From: Dichomitus squalens LYAD-421 SS1
Taxonomy: Eukaryota > Basidiomycota > Agaricomycetes > Polyporales > Polyporaceae
Assembly: GCF_000275845.1 (NCBI RefSeq)
Contig: NW_006766905.1
Span: 247,370 to 311,369, forward strand
Reading direction: 5' to 3'
Length of the DNA: 64,000 nt
The notes beneath the pieces are model-generated. The model was not told where the DNA came from, did no database searches, and saw nothing but the letters and a program-made list of their open reading frames with translations. Position numbers and translations under genes: made by a program. This document shows positions 48,004-59,947 of the stretch, piece by piece. The first letter of the stretch is position 1. Every line of letters begins with the position of its first letter.

Positions 48004-50355
48004 GTATGATTGTCACAGAAAATCCATGGTAACTATACGTGTATGATCCAGTGCGATCCAGACATTGATGTATGAACGTTAGACTGTAAGGGGGTGAGGA
48101 AGCAATCGCATGAGGGAATAGGTTCGGGGAATTGCCGAATTGCACCTGAGAGAGCGATTAGTCAGCTTAGGGCTGCCCGCGCGCCGACTCAAAGCGCCAT
48201 GAACTTGTCGACTTCGTCTTCTCATATAAATCCTTCCCAGCGACTGGCTCTCTTTTCAAAATAAAGAATTACTTCTCATAGTACTTCTGCTCTAAGAAAT
48301 ACCCATCCCATGCAGGTCTCCAGTACAGCAGCCACATGGTTCCGGTTCCCACCGACAATTGTCTGCACGCCCCCAAGCATTCCATAACTCGAAAGGGGAT
48401 GCATACCCAATGAACTTGTGCCCAGGGTGCAAGCCAATGAACGAGGCAGAGCTCCACTGGGAACTAAAGTATCAAAGGATCCCTTGACGAAGCCAATGAG
48501 GAGAACATGCAGAAATCCATCGACGCCACCAACAAGTTTGTGGAAGAAGTTACGCGCATGAAGGGAGTGCGCGCGATGGTGACTGGGGTGCGTCATTCAT
48601 CTTTCCGTCTTGCATCTTAGTATCCGGAGCGAAGGGCTTAAAACGAAACCTTCGTCAGAATTTCCAGCTTCGACTACACAATCTGCATGTGGGACGGGAG
48701 CGTTGAAGCACACAATAATTATAAGTTCTTCCTCGACTATGACCGTCGTTGTGACCTTCCTGTCAACCTTCCTCACGGCCACTCGCTCTGGTCATCGCTA
48801 GCGCGAAAATGCATGTCGCATTCAGAACGGCGGGCGAACTCTTGGGAGAGGGCCGCAAATGAGCTGGCCGTTCTGGTCAGGACTTCACGTTCCCGGTACC
48901 GCGCAAGCAACCTCTGCCAGCTGGAACCGCGCAACCTGTCTTCTGAAGGCGAGTTGGTCTGCCCCCCGCGTGCTTCCCTCTCGTTCTATGCTTCCTCTAA
49001 ACATCTTGAGCGTTCCTTGTGCTCCCAATACCCCTGTCTTATCCTTGGCCGCGTAAGTGGACCGGCCTCCCTTACTAAGGCGAGTCTGGCCGTTGCATTT
49101 TCATAACTGGTCAAGAGGGATAAACAGGCTATGGCTCCCTTGGACACTGCGATCTTTCTTTTGCCTTCGCAAAGCACTGTATCATACGAACAGACCCGTG
49201 CCCTGGTGCCTGGCCATACAAGGCATCTATGCCCCACTACCCCCGTAACTTCGCCACCCTCAAGCCGCTATCCAGTGAGCAACCCAACCGGCCTGTGAGT
49301 CATACTCTGGGATTCACGGCGGGTGCAATTGCTCATTTGGGTCTTACGGACTACGCGCTGTGCTCGGACATCTTGGTCAGAGACGATACTTTGCTACGAT
49401 ACGACCCGACCCTTCGTAGCCGCACCTCCTACCATAACCGTCTCGGAATGCACTCCCAAATTGGCGACATTCGCCCCCTGTTCGAACTGGTTACCAGCAG
49501 CTCCTCGACGTGCCGCTCTGTTCTCAATGGAATGCTCATTAGTACTCGACGTTGCAAACCCCTGTCATCCGCGATTGACCTCTGGATAACTGGAGTGTCT
49601 ATTTCGCTGACGCCAGCTTCCGCTTCCTTGCATATCCATGTCCTCCACATCTCGCACCTGACAACAGGCTCACCAGATGCTAAGTGAGAATAAGGGAGCT
49701 AGCGGGGCCCGGCTTCTTGTGTGCGGCGAGCTTACGTGACAGCAGCTACAAGAACCTAGAAACATCCGGGGAGAAGAGGGTGCCTGGGACAGCTAATCCT
49801 CGCTCTGCCGCAGTCCTTGTACGTACGCTGGTTTGATCGCATGACGTTGATCTGCCAATCTGAAAGGCGAGGCCCGGAAGGTACGTTCCGGTAAACCGCT
49901 AACCACCAGAAACATCAACCGAACCTGACCGCACTACATACACAATGCATTGTGATTGGCAACCGTCGACAGAACTCTGTTGTTGGTAAGTTGACTTATA
50001 TGCATCTTTGCCCCACGAATTCACTGTCATGGATGGAGTCTCGTTTTACCTTTGTCGTGTCAAGCAAACATCCTTGGGGTTTCTGTTTCTTCGTGATCGG
50101 CGACGTCATCTGTGCGGGGATACAACACTGCAGTACGGATGCTAGCGCCTCAATCCTCAAGGACGGATTTTATAGTCTTGTCCATGACCGGGGCGCTAGG
50201 CCCGCACCCAGTGTAGCGGCTTCACTGGCATAATCACCTCAACCCCCGACAGAGGCTAACCAATGCGCTGTGGCTCGGAAAATCGTCTTCTCTTAGCCCA
50301 ACCCAACACAATGCATTCACGTCTACGTGCGGTCTACAGCAGAGTCTGTTACCCT
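48004..50355. other. Region without a resolved gene; coding-like scraps at 48.5-48.8 kb
   Basis: On the plus strand, about 48476-48590 reads GSLDEANEENMQKSIDATNK and then FVEEVTRMKGVRAMVTG before a GTGCGT donor. About 48653-48810 reads ISSFDYTICMWDGSVEA, NNYKFFLDYDRRCDLPV and HGHSLWSSLARK. Both look like real protein, but I could not connect them in phase, and the following sequence is not coding-like. A decayed gene is the simplest explanation. From 49 to 50.3 kb nothing stands out. Confidence 0.4.
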
Positions 50356-51108
50356 TTACTCGTTCCCCTCTACAGTCCCATGTGTCGTGTTGGCGGCGCC
50401 ATATAATGTGAATACCATCTCGGGCGGCTCCTTATTCGCAAGGAGCGAGAAGAGGAAGAATTTACTGTTCATCCACGAGTACGTCGGCGAGTCCGTTTCG
50501 ACATGCCTGCAACGCGTTGCTACGGTGAGTACCCGCTCAATTGGAGCGCGTCTACTACCTAATATCAAAGTACGGTTTTGCGGACTTACGCGTAGGTGAT
50601 AGAAGCACCGTACAAGGTTCTGGTCGCGGACACAGAATAGAATTAGTGATGTATTCCGACACCTGAATTACGTTATTGCAGGAAGGCTCACCCGATCCCG
50701 CGAACAGTTATGGATGCGAGATGGCCGTCCGCCTTCCAAACGTATGGCAGGATTGCAGAGGGAAAAAATTCCCCCGAGTCGCTGATGATGCCGTCGTCGG
50801 CTGTCGGCAGAAGCGTGGCGACGACCTCGCCCGTCTTGGGGTCTGTCAGATTCCCTCTGAACACAAGAGATGTATCACAGTAAGACACTGAAGCGGAGCT
50901 CAATGTGATAGTTGACTCACCCGGTGAGCGGTGAGTGGAGGCGTGTGCCGAACGGACTTTTGGTGTACAAGGGGTCGGAGCCAATGGTCGTCTTCCCCGT
51001 CAAGATGGCTTCGAAATGGAGCGGGGGTGCAGAAATTTGGGAGGCCATTGAAGCCACAACAGCAACGAGGATGCTGGCCAACGACGAGATGAAGTAGCGG
51101 CAGTGCAT
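50356..51108 (-). CDS. Secreted DUF3237-like protein, paralog D
   Basis: Model: complement(join(50356..50506, 50590..50619, 50692..50856, 50921..51108)), 177 residues. A signal peptide (MHCRYFISSLASILVAVVAS) precedes HFEAILTGKTTIGSD, SPFGTRLHSPLTGG, GNLTDPKTGEVVATLL, LPYVWKADGHLASITVRG and HVETDSPTYSWMNSKFFLF. The 165-nt second and 30-nt third exons are identical in length to those of B and C, 26 kb away. The C-terminus is seven codons longer than in B and C (after ANTT it continues HGTVEGNE), probably by loss of the original stop. Confidence 0.84.
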
Positions 51109-51893
51109 CTTGGGATTTGCGGGCAACGTATGGGTCTGCTTGGGCAAGCACTAGTGCGTCGTCTGTCTTTGTTCCACCTACCAATTGGCGTCATTTTATA
51201 TTCCAGAGCTCGAGTACATAGCGCTAGCTCGCGAGGCTGCATGAGAGAACCTGAGGGCAGAAGGCTGCGCTGTAGTAAGGCAACTGCATTCCTCGCCCCT
51301 CTATCTCAATCAGTCCCCCAGTGCCTGAGTGGTGTCAGCGTTGTGCGCCCGTTCACCGGCGTGCGCAAGGTAAGCGGTTTGACAGCCTGCGCGGAGCACT
51401 ATGACCTTAGGAACTGATCGAATGTTGCTTCCGTGGAGAGTTTCACCTGAAGCCGAGTGTTGTCATAACCACCACCCTTCCGCCGCCAGAGTTCGGTCAG
51501 GATGTATTCAATGGTATCCCGAAATACTCTTCGGTTCTTTCAAGTGTACAGTCAGTCATTCCATGCCTATGCTATTCGGTCAGCATCAGCCTTACATAGC
51601 GCTCTGATTACTGTCACGCGACTCGTGCAGAGATGCTTGCCCTTCATCGACGGTTTCGTCAGCAATCAGCGTACTACTGCAACTGCTGCGCGTAGCAAGC
51701 GAGGCTGGTTCAGTAGAGCAATGGTCCAATGCATACTAACAGGAGACGCGACAAGACTTGGGTGAAAGAGAGCAAGACAGCATGCGAGTGATGACGTCGA
51801 CGAACCTACGATATACACGATATTATTAGTAGAGCTGCGGTGATAGCGTATATCGGATGTTGCTTCTCAAGCGGCACAACACCTACGGCTGGC
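51109..51893. other. Intergenic region
   Basis: The promoter of paralog D lies at the start (TTATATTCC at about 51193). The rest is the 3' flank of the next minus-strand gene. No other feature was seen. Confidence 0.5.
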
Positions 51894-53786
51894 TCAATCG
51901 ACGTCATCCATGCCATTCCATCCCGCATACCCACCACCATCAGCCCCTCCACCTCCCGTAGGGACCGCAGGAGGAGGCACAGGCGCAGTCATACCGGTAT
52001 AGAACGTGAACAACGGCGCAGGAGCCGCAGGCCCCGCATAATCATGATTCGCATGCGCAGGGCCGATCGGCTCGAGCGGCGGCGGCGGGGTCTCCGGCCG
52101 GTCCGGCACGGCGTCGCTCTCCTCCGGGGTCGTCTGCGCAGTCCCGAACATGAACATCGGCATCCCCGGATGGGGATGGGGATGAGGTGGGAGATGAAGC
52201 GATGGGCCGGAGCCAGAGGAGGCGGTCTGGCTGGCAGCGTTCGCGCGGCGCTTCTGCTCGGACTTGGACGCGGCGAGCTTGCGCCGCTGGACCTTGACGA
52301 ACGCGGAGAGCGCGTCGACGGCGTCGATGAGGTGCTGCTTGCCCGGCTTCTCTGACACCCTGTCCGCGGGGAGGGAGCGAAAACGAACTCAGCCGCGCGC
52401 GCAGAGGGACGGGGACGATGCACGAGAGGACGGGGCTCACCTGGCGAGCATCTCCTCGACGACGTCGCTCGCGCGCAAGAACGGCATCGAGCCCACTAGC
52501 TCCCTGTACACCCGCGCCAGCACCCCCGCGCCGCTCTTGCCCGCCGCGGCCGCGACGTCCGTCCAGCCCTCGAACCGCTGCCTCAGCCGCGGCCGGAACT
52601 CCTCCCGCAGGTCCTCCATGTCCGGGTCGTTCGGGTCGAGGTCGAGGTAGCCCAGCGGGTCCGCGTCCCCGTCGAGCCCGTCGCCCCCGAACCCGAGGGC
52701 GGCAGGCCCGCCCCCGGGGCCGACGGGCAGGGGGATGCCCATGACGAGCGCGGCGAGCGCCATGGGGTTCGGGCCGACCGCGCCCGGAGTCGTGACGGCG
52801 TCGACCCAGTGCTCGACGCGGTCCTGCCGCCCGGCGGCGCTCGAGCGCAGCTTGACGATCGCGTCGAGCTCGGTTTTGTTCGCGAGAGTGTCGAGCCGGG
52901 AGAACACGGAGGAGACGAGGGCGGCGCGGACGGTTCTGGCTGTGTCGAGGAGCTCCTTCTCGATGATCGCGAGCGCGTGCGAGTGGTAGGCCGGGTCGGA
53001 CGCGAGCGTGGTCACGGCGGACTGGTGGATCGGAGCGTCGCGCGGGCGGAGGAGGTGCGAGTGAGTGGCGAGGAGGGCGGCGATGGCGGAGGTATTGTTC
53101 TCGAGCGCGTGGATGTCGAGCGCGGCGGCGAAGACGTCGGGGGAGGAGGTGGCAGATTCGGAGAGGAAGGCAGTGAGTTCTGCTTGAGTCGTCTGCGGGT
53201 CGGCGGAGGACGCGAGGAGGGCGGAGTAGAGCCGGAGGGATGGGTTGGATCTGAAGACGGCGAGCATCGCGGCGTGGACGTGCTTGCGAAATTGCCACAC
53301 TTGCGAGCTGATCCGGTGCGACCAGTGTTTGGCGTGCGATGGTGTCGTGCGGCGATTGAGTTTGGGGACCCAATCGGCGTCGGAGACGGGCGCGTCGAGG
53401 TCCGAGTCGTCATCTGTGTACGCGTCCTCGTCTTCGTCGATGTCCGAGTCCACGTCTGACCACTCTTCGTCCGGACCGTATTCGTCGTGTGGGCCTGGTC
53501 AAGACGCCAGTCAGATCTGCAGAAACGAGTTGAGGGGCAGGACCATCGTACATTTCCGACCACCGTACAGCAGCCGCTCCAGCGCCGTCCAGCCCATGAT
53601 GTCCTCGATGTCGTCCAGCATCTCCGGGATCTTCTCGATCTGCCGCCGCGTGCCCGTCGCGAGCATGCTCAAGAACAGGTCGCGCCAGATGAACTCCAGC
53701 ACCTCCCCGACGTTGTGCGCCCCGTTCACCTCCCACGACTTCACCACCTTCCCTGACCGCCGCTTGATCGTGATCGGGACGTACAT
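51894..53786 (-). CDS. Unrecognised 584-residue protein
   Basis: Model: complement(join(51894..52359, 52441..53494, 53552..53786)), 584 residues. The first exon looks folded (MYVPITIKRRSGKVVKSWEV, HNVGEVLEFIWRDLFLSML, IEKIPEMLDDIEDIMGWTAL). A strongly acidic stretch follows (DSDIDEDEDAYTDDDSDLD). An alpha-helical middle contains HWSHRISSQVWQFRKHVHA and IEKELLDTARTVRAALVSSV. Near 400-460 comes VYRELVGSMPFLRASDVVEE. The C-terminus is Pro/Gly/His-rich. No signal peptide is seen. Very high GC leaves long open frames on all strands here; this frame was chosen because three exons join in phase and the amino-acid use is balanced. Family unknown. Confidence 0.75.
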
Positions 53787-54850
53787 GCTCGTCAGAGCGC
53801 ACCGACAGCTGCGTGGACCATGTCAGCAAGCTGATTCCATGCGTTATAGAGACGACAAAAATCGCGGGAGGTCCACGGCCGGACATTGAGGGTAGGACTC
53901 AGCACCGCTTCTGAAGCGCTTCCGCAACGCTTCGGAGGAGCGGCTCCACGTCGCTCTCGAGTCTGCTAGCGACTTGCGCATAGCGCTGCTGACCTTTGCT
54001 CGCACAGCCCGAACAGCGAGACCCAGACGTATATATCGCTGCCGGAAGAGCATACAAGCAGCCAGACGAAGCGACCCAATCAAGAAAGGCAGCATGCGGC
54101 TGATATCCAAATAGGCCGCTGCTCAGACGTCCGGAGGCGAGGGCAGGTTTCCGCCTCTCGATGACACAGGCCAGCGTGGGATCACTGGGGAATCGCCTGC
54201 TGTGTATCCCCCTAATCTCGCCAGCTCCAGGCACCCGCGAGAGGAGCCTGGCGTCCGAGAGAACGCACAGACTCTGTGCTTCCATACGCGAATGGGGGTC
54301 CTGTTACATGACGCAAACCGACATCCGGCGAGGCCACTATGCGCTGCATTCCGTGCCTCGAAAGCGAAAAACCACCTGCCCTCGTGTTCCTCGCCAGGTT
54401 CCGCCTCACATGAGGGGGCCAGCGGGGAGTCCAAGCTAGCACTCGCCTCAGGAGAGAGGCTCTGGAAGGCGACAAGTGTCGCAAGCGCGGGGTACGTGTG
54501 CGCCTCCGGGATGCGTATACAGACCCATCGGCCAAGCAGCAGTCCGTCCCGGCAAACGATCAGCCTCATAGCTGCATCACGGGGAGCTGACCATCGTGTG
54601 TAACTCATTGTAGTCAAGCACGCTTCGGGTTAACGCCGTTGTTTTATTGTTGACACACAATCGTACAACGAGCTCTACAACAGCACGGACGCACGCCGCT
54701 GGCCAGCAGTTACGGCTGCTGGGGATGGGACCGACACGCACAGAGTGTCGTGCAAAGTATACTCGTGCATGGGTGTAGTCATGCACGAGGACGCATATAT
54801 GCCACTCTCCGGGCCAGCTCGACGACAAGATGGAGATCACACCAGTGGAC
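53787..54850. other. Intergenic region
   Basis: Open frames of 90-164 codons occur on both strands but with no splice partners or recognisable content. If the donor at 54852 is used, the next gene could extend to about 54577; I consider this less likely. Confidence 0.45.
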
Positions 54851-55338
54851 TCACCTGGCACGCGCGTGGCCAATCTGATCGATGGTGTTCATGGTGAAGA
54901 CGAGACACCTGTGCGCGAGCATAAAGTCGACGTTGTGCTCGTAGACGACGCGCCAGATGTCGTTGAGCCAGCAGGTGACGCTCTCGACCGTCTGCTCAAG
55001 CAGCTCCGTCCGGCGGGAGCGGTCGTGGACAAAGGACCGCTTGGCGTCCCGGTGGAGGTCGTCGAGGAGCGCGTTGACCTCGCGCTGCTTGGAGCGGAGG
55101 TCGAGGGCGGGGATGCGCGCGTGGCGGCGGTGCATCTTGGCAGCGGTGGCGAGGACCCTGTTGCGCCTGGTTTTGGAGGCGTGGTCGAGGAGGGGGATGA
55201 GCTGTTTGTGGACGATGGCGGATTGGACGTCGGTGGGGAGGGAGTCGTAGAGGGCGGCGAACCTAGGGAAAGCACTGGATTAGCCACTGGGAGTAGATGA
55301 AAGGTTGGGATAGCATACCGCGCGCTGTGTGAAGACAT
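54851..55338 (-). CDS. Small unrecognised helical protein, divergent neighbour of RFC1
   Basis: Model: complement(join(54851..55262, 55319..55338)), 143 residues. After MSSHSAR the protein reads FAALYDSLPTDVQSAIVHKQ, LIPLLDHASKTRRNRVLATA, LRSKQREVNALLDDLHRDAK, ESVTCWLNDIWRVVYEHNVD and LAHRCLVFTMNTIDQIGHAR. It is rich in amphipathic helix and basic residues, without a signal peptide. The frame ends at a TGA (54851) that overlaps a GTGAGT donor, so a spliced longer form is possible. It starts 265 bp from RFC1 in the opposite direction and shares its promoter. Family not recognised. Confidence 0.7.
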
Positions 55339-55440
55339 CTTGAATGCCAGCAGAGGGAAGAGTGTAGTACCGATCGCCGTCGGTGGACGTCGTCCTGTAA
55401 CTTAGTGGCAGCGAAAGCAGGTGAGCGCCGTGACGCCATA

Positions 55441-55498
55441 ACGCGTCTCTACACGCGTGACCGGCTGTGACGTTCCGCGCCCGGGCGGTGGCACGCGT
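55441..55498. promoter_or_regulatory. Three MluI cell-cycle boxes (ACGCGT) between divergent genes
   Basis: ACGCGT occurs at 55441-55446, 55453-55458 and 55493-55498, 106-163 bp upstream of the RFC1 start. ACGCGT is the MCB element bound by MBF (Mbp1/Swi6 in yeast, Res1/Cdc10 in fission yeast), which drives replication genes at G1/S. The palindromic site could serve both divergent genes. A short TTAGC repeat at about 55567-55584 follows closer to RFC1. Confidence 0.65.
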
Positions 55499-55603
55499 CT
55501 GGTCAAGTCATCACCGCGTCTTGCCCTGCCCTCGCCCCCTATAGCAGTCTGCTGCTTCACTCTTGGCTTAGCTTAGCTTAGCTTGCGGTATCTGCACTGG
55601 AAT

Positions 55604-58600
55604 ATGGCATCAAAGAAGGCAAAGGCCCCAGCAAAGCCGCTCGGAGGCGACATCCGCGGTTTCTTCGCAAAGGGCAGCAACCAAACCGCTTCCGGCAGCT
55701 CCCAGACGCCCCCTCAGCCCCAGAAGAGCTACGGCGTGGTGAGTGCGCACCGTTACTGGCTACGTACACATCTCAGAACGGCGTTCAGCGTCGCGCGGCC
55801 GGCACCGCGCAAGCTGCAGCAATAGAGATCAGTGAGCCTGCTCTGCCGTCCTAAGCGTGTACCGGATTTCACAGTGGATCAACCCACTAAGGCGACGATG
55901 AGCAAGACAGGCGAGTACCCTCCGTTTTTCGTTGTATCACGCACGCCCTGACCGACTGTCCAGGAAGCCCAAAAAGGCTGTGAAACCGTACGTCATCCCA
56001 CTGTGCTCCTGTCCTGCGCGTTCGACCGCGCTCTCATCCACGATGCTCCGCAACAGGAAACCGAGCCCTGCAAAGGCCAAGCCTGCCCCCGCAGCGAAGG
56101 CGCCACCTGTGAGTCCGTTCAACCCAGAACAGCAGAGCGCGTAGCAGGGCGCGTAGCGGGACGCTGGTGGACGATCGCTGTAGGGCTCGAGCGCATCTGA
56201 CCTTGCCCTGACAGAAACTCAAGAGCGCACAGGCGATGGAGGTCGACGGCGACGAAGATGACGAAGCACCCGTCTCGGCCCCTCTGAAGCGCAAGGCGAA
56301 GGTCGTCATCTCGAGCGACGAAGAGGACGATGAGGCTCCCCCGCCGAAGAAGCAGGCCACGTCCACGAAAGCAAAGCCGAAGAGGGCGGAGAAGGAAGAG
56401 CCCGCCCCGCCCAGGAAGGCCTCCCCGCGCAAAGCTCCGGCGCGGAAGAAGAAGGCAAAGGACGACGACTTCGTCGTGGACGATGACGAAGACGAAGACG
56501 AGGACTTTGAGGCGGACGAGGACGACGCACGCGGGAAGAAGAGGGGCAAGAAGCCTGCCCCCGCTCCTGCTCCAGCGAAGACGAAGAAGCCCCCCGCGAA
56601 GTCGACGCCCGCGAAGGTCACCCCCGCAAAGACGGCAATGGCCAAACCGAAGGACGAGGAGAAACCTGCCAAAGCGGAGGACCAGCCCGCCCCCGCAAAG
56701 AAGCCAAAGTGCGTCTCGGTCTCACCTCCCCGCTCTCGCTCCTTGCTGACAGACGGGCCATCGGGGGCGCAGCTGGTACGCGATGAAGACCGCGCGCGCA
56801 GGCCCCTCCGCCCCGGGCTCGAAGCAGATCCCGATGGCGCAGGACCCGAACTGCCTCGCGGGCCTCTCGTTCGTCTTCACGGGCGAGCTGAGCAGCCTCT
56901 CGCGCGACGAGGCGGTCGAGCTCGCGAAGCGCTACGGCGGGTGCGTCGCATCTTCCCCGCATCCTGCCTCTGCATGTAATCTAACCGGCCACGTTTGAAT
57001 GATTCAGGCGGGTAACAGGCCAGCCGTCGTCCAAGACGTCGTACGTCGTCCTCGGGGCGGACGCGGGGCCGTCGAAGCTGAAGGCGATCGCGAAGAATAA
57101 CCTCAAGACGCTCGACGAGGACGGCTTCTTGGCGCTCATCGCCACCCGCGTGACGGACCCTGCGAGCCTCGACGACAAGACGCGGAAGAAGATAGAGAAG
57201 GAGGAGGAGGCGATCCGGCAGAGCGCGCGGGAGATGGAGGCGCGCGAGAAGGCCGCCTCGAAAGCCGCCGCGGCCACCGCCCCAGGAGGAGCAGGAGGAG
57301 CGGGTGCTGCGGCACGGACGGCGAGCGAGAACCTGCTGTGGACGGCGCGGTACGCGCCGCAGAGCCTGAAGGAGATCTGCGGGAACAAGGGCCAGGTGGA
57401 GAAGCTGCAGACGTGGCTGGGCAGCTGGGCGGCGAACGTGCGGAGCGAGTTCAAGAAGCCGGGCAAGGACGGGATGAACGTGTTCAGGGCGGTGATGATC
57501 ACGGGCCCGCCGGGGATCGGGAAGACGACGAGCGCGCATCTGTGCGCGAAGCTGGCGGGGTTCACGCCGGTCGAGCTGAACGCGAGCGATGCGCGGAGTA
57601 AGAAGCTGGTCGAGGTAGGCGCGCTTTGTGTTTTTGCGACGTGGGGGCGAGGCGGGCTGATGTGCGCGCGTGCAGAATAGTACGAACATCATGAACACGT
57701 CCCTCGACGGGTGGATGTCGGGCGGACAGGTGAGTTGTTGAACATCTTGCGGTACAATTTTCGTGCTCACGCCCGGAGGGGTCCCAGAAAACGAACGCCG
57801 CTGGTGTGACGATCACCGACAAGTCCTGCCTGATCATGGACGAGGTCGACGGCATGTCCGCCGGGGACCGCGGCGGCGTCGGCGCGCTCGTTGCGCTCAT
57901 CAAGAGGACCAAGATCCCGATCATATGCATCGCGAACGACCGCGGCGCGCAGAAGCTCAAGCCGCTCGTCTCGGCGACGTACAACCTCACGTTCAGGAGG
58001 CCGGAGGTGAACATGGTTCGGTCGAGGATTATGAGCATCTTGTTCAAGTGAGTCGTGCGCCTGGGAACTCTGTCGGGTAGAGAGCTGATTTGGGGGAGTA
58101 GGGAGGGGATGAAGATCCCTGCGAACGTCGTGGACCAGCTCGTCCAGGGCGCGCAGGCGGACATCCGGCAGGTGCTGAACATGCTCTCGACGTGGCGACT
58201 GGCGAACAATACTATGGACTTTGATGAGGGCAAGAACCTGTGAGTGCCCAAGAACCCACCCTGCCTCTCCGTGCGATGTGGAGCTGACGCAAGTGCAGTG
58301 TGAAGATGAACGAGAAGTACACGGTCATGACCCCCTTCGGGGTCATCAACAAGATCCTCGGCCCTGGGATGTTCTTGCCGACGACGCGCGAGACACTGGG
58401 AGACAAGATGGAAATGTACTTCCACGACCCGTCGTTCGTCCCGCTCTTCATGCAGGAGAACTACCTGAAGACCCAACCCTCGCGCATCCGGAACCTCGAC
58501 GGGCCCGAGAAGACGCTCAAGCATCTCGAGCTCATGGACAAGGCCGCAACGTCGATCTCAGATGGGGACATCGTCGACAGCCTCATCCACGGTCCGAACC

Positions 58601-59505
58601 AGTACTGGTCGCTCATGCCCCTTCACGCCGTCTGCTCGACCGTCCGCCCCGCGTCGTTCTTGTATGGCATGGGCGCGGGCTATGGCGGGCCGAACGCCAT
58701 GTCGTTCCCTCAGTACGTGTCTCCTGCTGGCTCCGGGGTGTACAGGACTGAGCAGGGTTGCGACACAGGTGGCTCGGGCAGAACTCGAAGCAGTCGAAGC
58801 TCAGCAGACAGCTAACGGATGTGCAGGCCCGGATGCGGCTCAAGGTGTCGGGCGACAAGTCGGAGATCAGGCAGTCGTACATCCCGTCCCTGTTCCCGCA
58901 TATCGTCCAGCCGCTCATGGAGCAAGGAGCGGTACGCGACTTGCATCGGATCTCCTCGTGCACGATGACGCTGACTACGCGATGCAGAGCGCGGTGGACG
59001 AGACGATCGAGTTCATGGACGAGTACTTCCTCACACGCGAGGACTGGGATACGATCGTCGAGCTCGGCGTCGGGGACCACAACGATGCCGGCGTGCTCAA
59101 GAAGATCTCGACGGCTACGAAGACGTCGTTCACCAGGAAGTACGCTATGACATTTGACATTCGCTCAATTAGAGACTGATGTCTTTCGACTAGGTATAAT
59201 TCTCGGGACCACCCTGTAGCTTTCCACAAGGCAGAGGCCCTCGGGAAGGCTCCGAAGAAGCTCGCCGCGGCGGGACCTGCACCAGACCTTGAGGAGGCCT
59301 TTGACGTGAGTTCTATCCTACCGGAAAATGAAAGGAACGCTGATGTATGCCCTTAAAGGTCGATGACGAAGTGCCGGAGGCTGAAGAGGACGAGAAGCAG
59401 GAGACCGATGATGATCCCGAACGCGACAGCCTCATCAAAGCCCCCAAGAAGGGCAAAGCCGCCGCAGGGAAGGGTAAAGCCCCTGCCAAAGCGAAGAAGA
59501 GTTGA
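55604..59505 (+). CDS. RFC1: Replication factor C subunit 1 (clamp loader large subunit)
   Basis: Sixteen exons, all in phase: join(55604..55738, 55777..55831, 55875..55914, 55964..55987, 56057..56108, 56215..56708, 56773..56940, 57008..57614, 57676..57729, 57788..58047, 58102..58239, 58299..58712, 58769..58931, 58988..59139, 59194..59305, 59359..59505), 1004 residues. RFC loads PCNA onto DNA at primer ends. After a basic/acidic N-terminal tail come NWYAMKTARAGPSAPGSKQI, a BRCT domain (NCLAGLSFVFTGELSSLSRD to FLALI, about 280-365), LLWTARYAPQSLKEICGNKG, Walker A GPPGIGKTT near 489, LNASDARSKK, Walker B LIMDEVDGM, and the RFC1 C-terminal domain (WSLMPLHAVCSTVRPASFLY, EFMDEYFLTREDWD). The N-terminus carries a possible PCNA-binding motif (IRGFF). 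The C-terminus is Lys-rich. Confidence 0.96.
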
Positions 59506-59947
59506 TTGGAAGGAAGGATAGTCCAGCCCTATGTCCCTCGTATTGCTATCGTATGTTCGGTTCTCGTCTTGCAGTATAATTCTCTTGTATCAGACTTGTA
59601 GTCATGTACCAGTTCCTCCGATTGGTTTCAGAGCCGCCGAATACAGTCGCTGCAAATCACCAATCAGAATCAAGGACGATGCCAGTCCCAAAATCATTCC
59701 CGTTCCACAATTTATCGACTAACGACAAGCTACATAACCCTTTTCAATCTACGGCGACAGGAGTCCCAGCGCCGCAGAATGAGCTATCGTACACCGTAAG
59801 AGACATGCTGTCCCAATCCCAACTCGCGTTGAGCGGAGACGGGTAGCACAAGAAAGGAGTGCATATGGATGAGTCGTTCGAGTCCGCGTATACATTCCGT
59901 TGTCTTTTTTCGAGTCGTTCCCAGAGGAGCACTGTGCCACCAGGTGC
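59506..59947. other. Convergent 3' flanks of RFC1 and the repeat-precursor gene
   Basis: The two genes face each other here. The region is AT-rich with several AATAAA-like variants on both strands, as expected for 3' ends. No gene is present. Confidence 0.5.

Noticed and set aside
52042..53373. 443-codon minus-strand frame rich in Arg, Pro and Ala
   Set aside because: It is an alternative frame of the GC-rich gene at 51894-53786. Composition is skewed to Arg/Pro, and it has no domain or splice support.
54830..55300. 156-codon plus-strand frame rich in Val, Gly and Asp
   Set aside because: It is the complement of the small helical protein gene. The minus-strand model has an ATG, a phase-consistent intron and balanced residues.
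55911..55963. A GC-AG intron in RFC1 (ACAG then GCGAGT)
   Set aside because: A GT donor four bases downstream (55915) gives an in-phase join (TGEKPKKAVK), so the non-canonical site is not needed.
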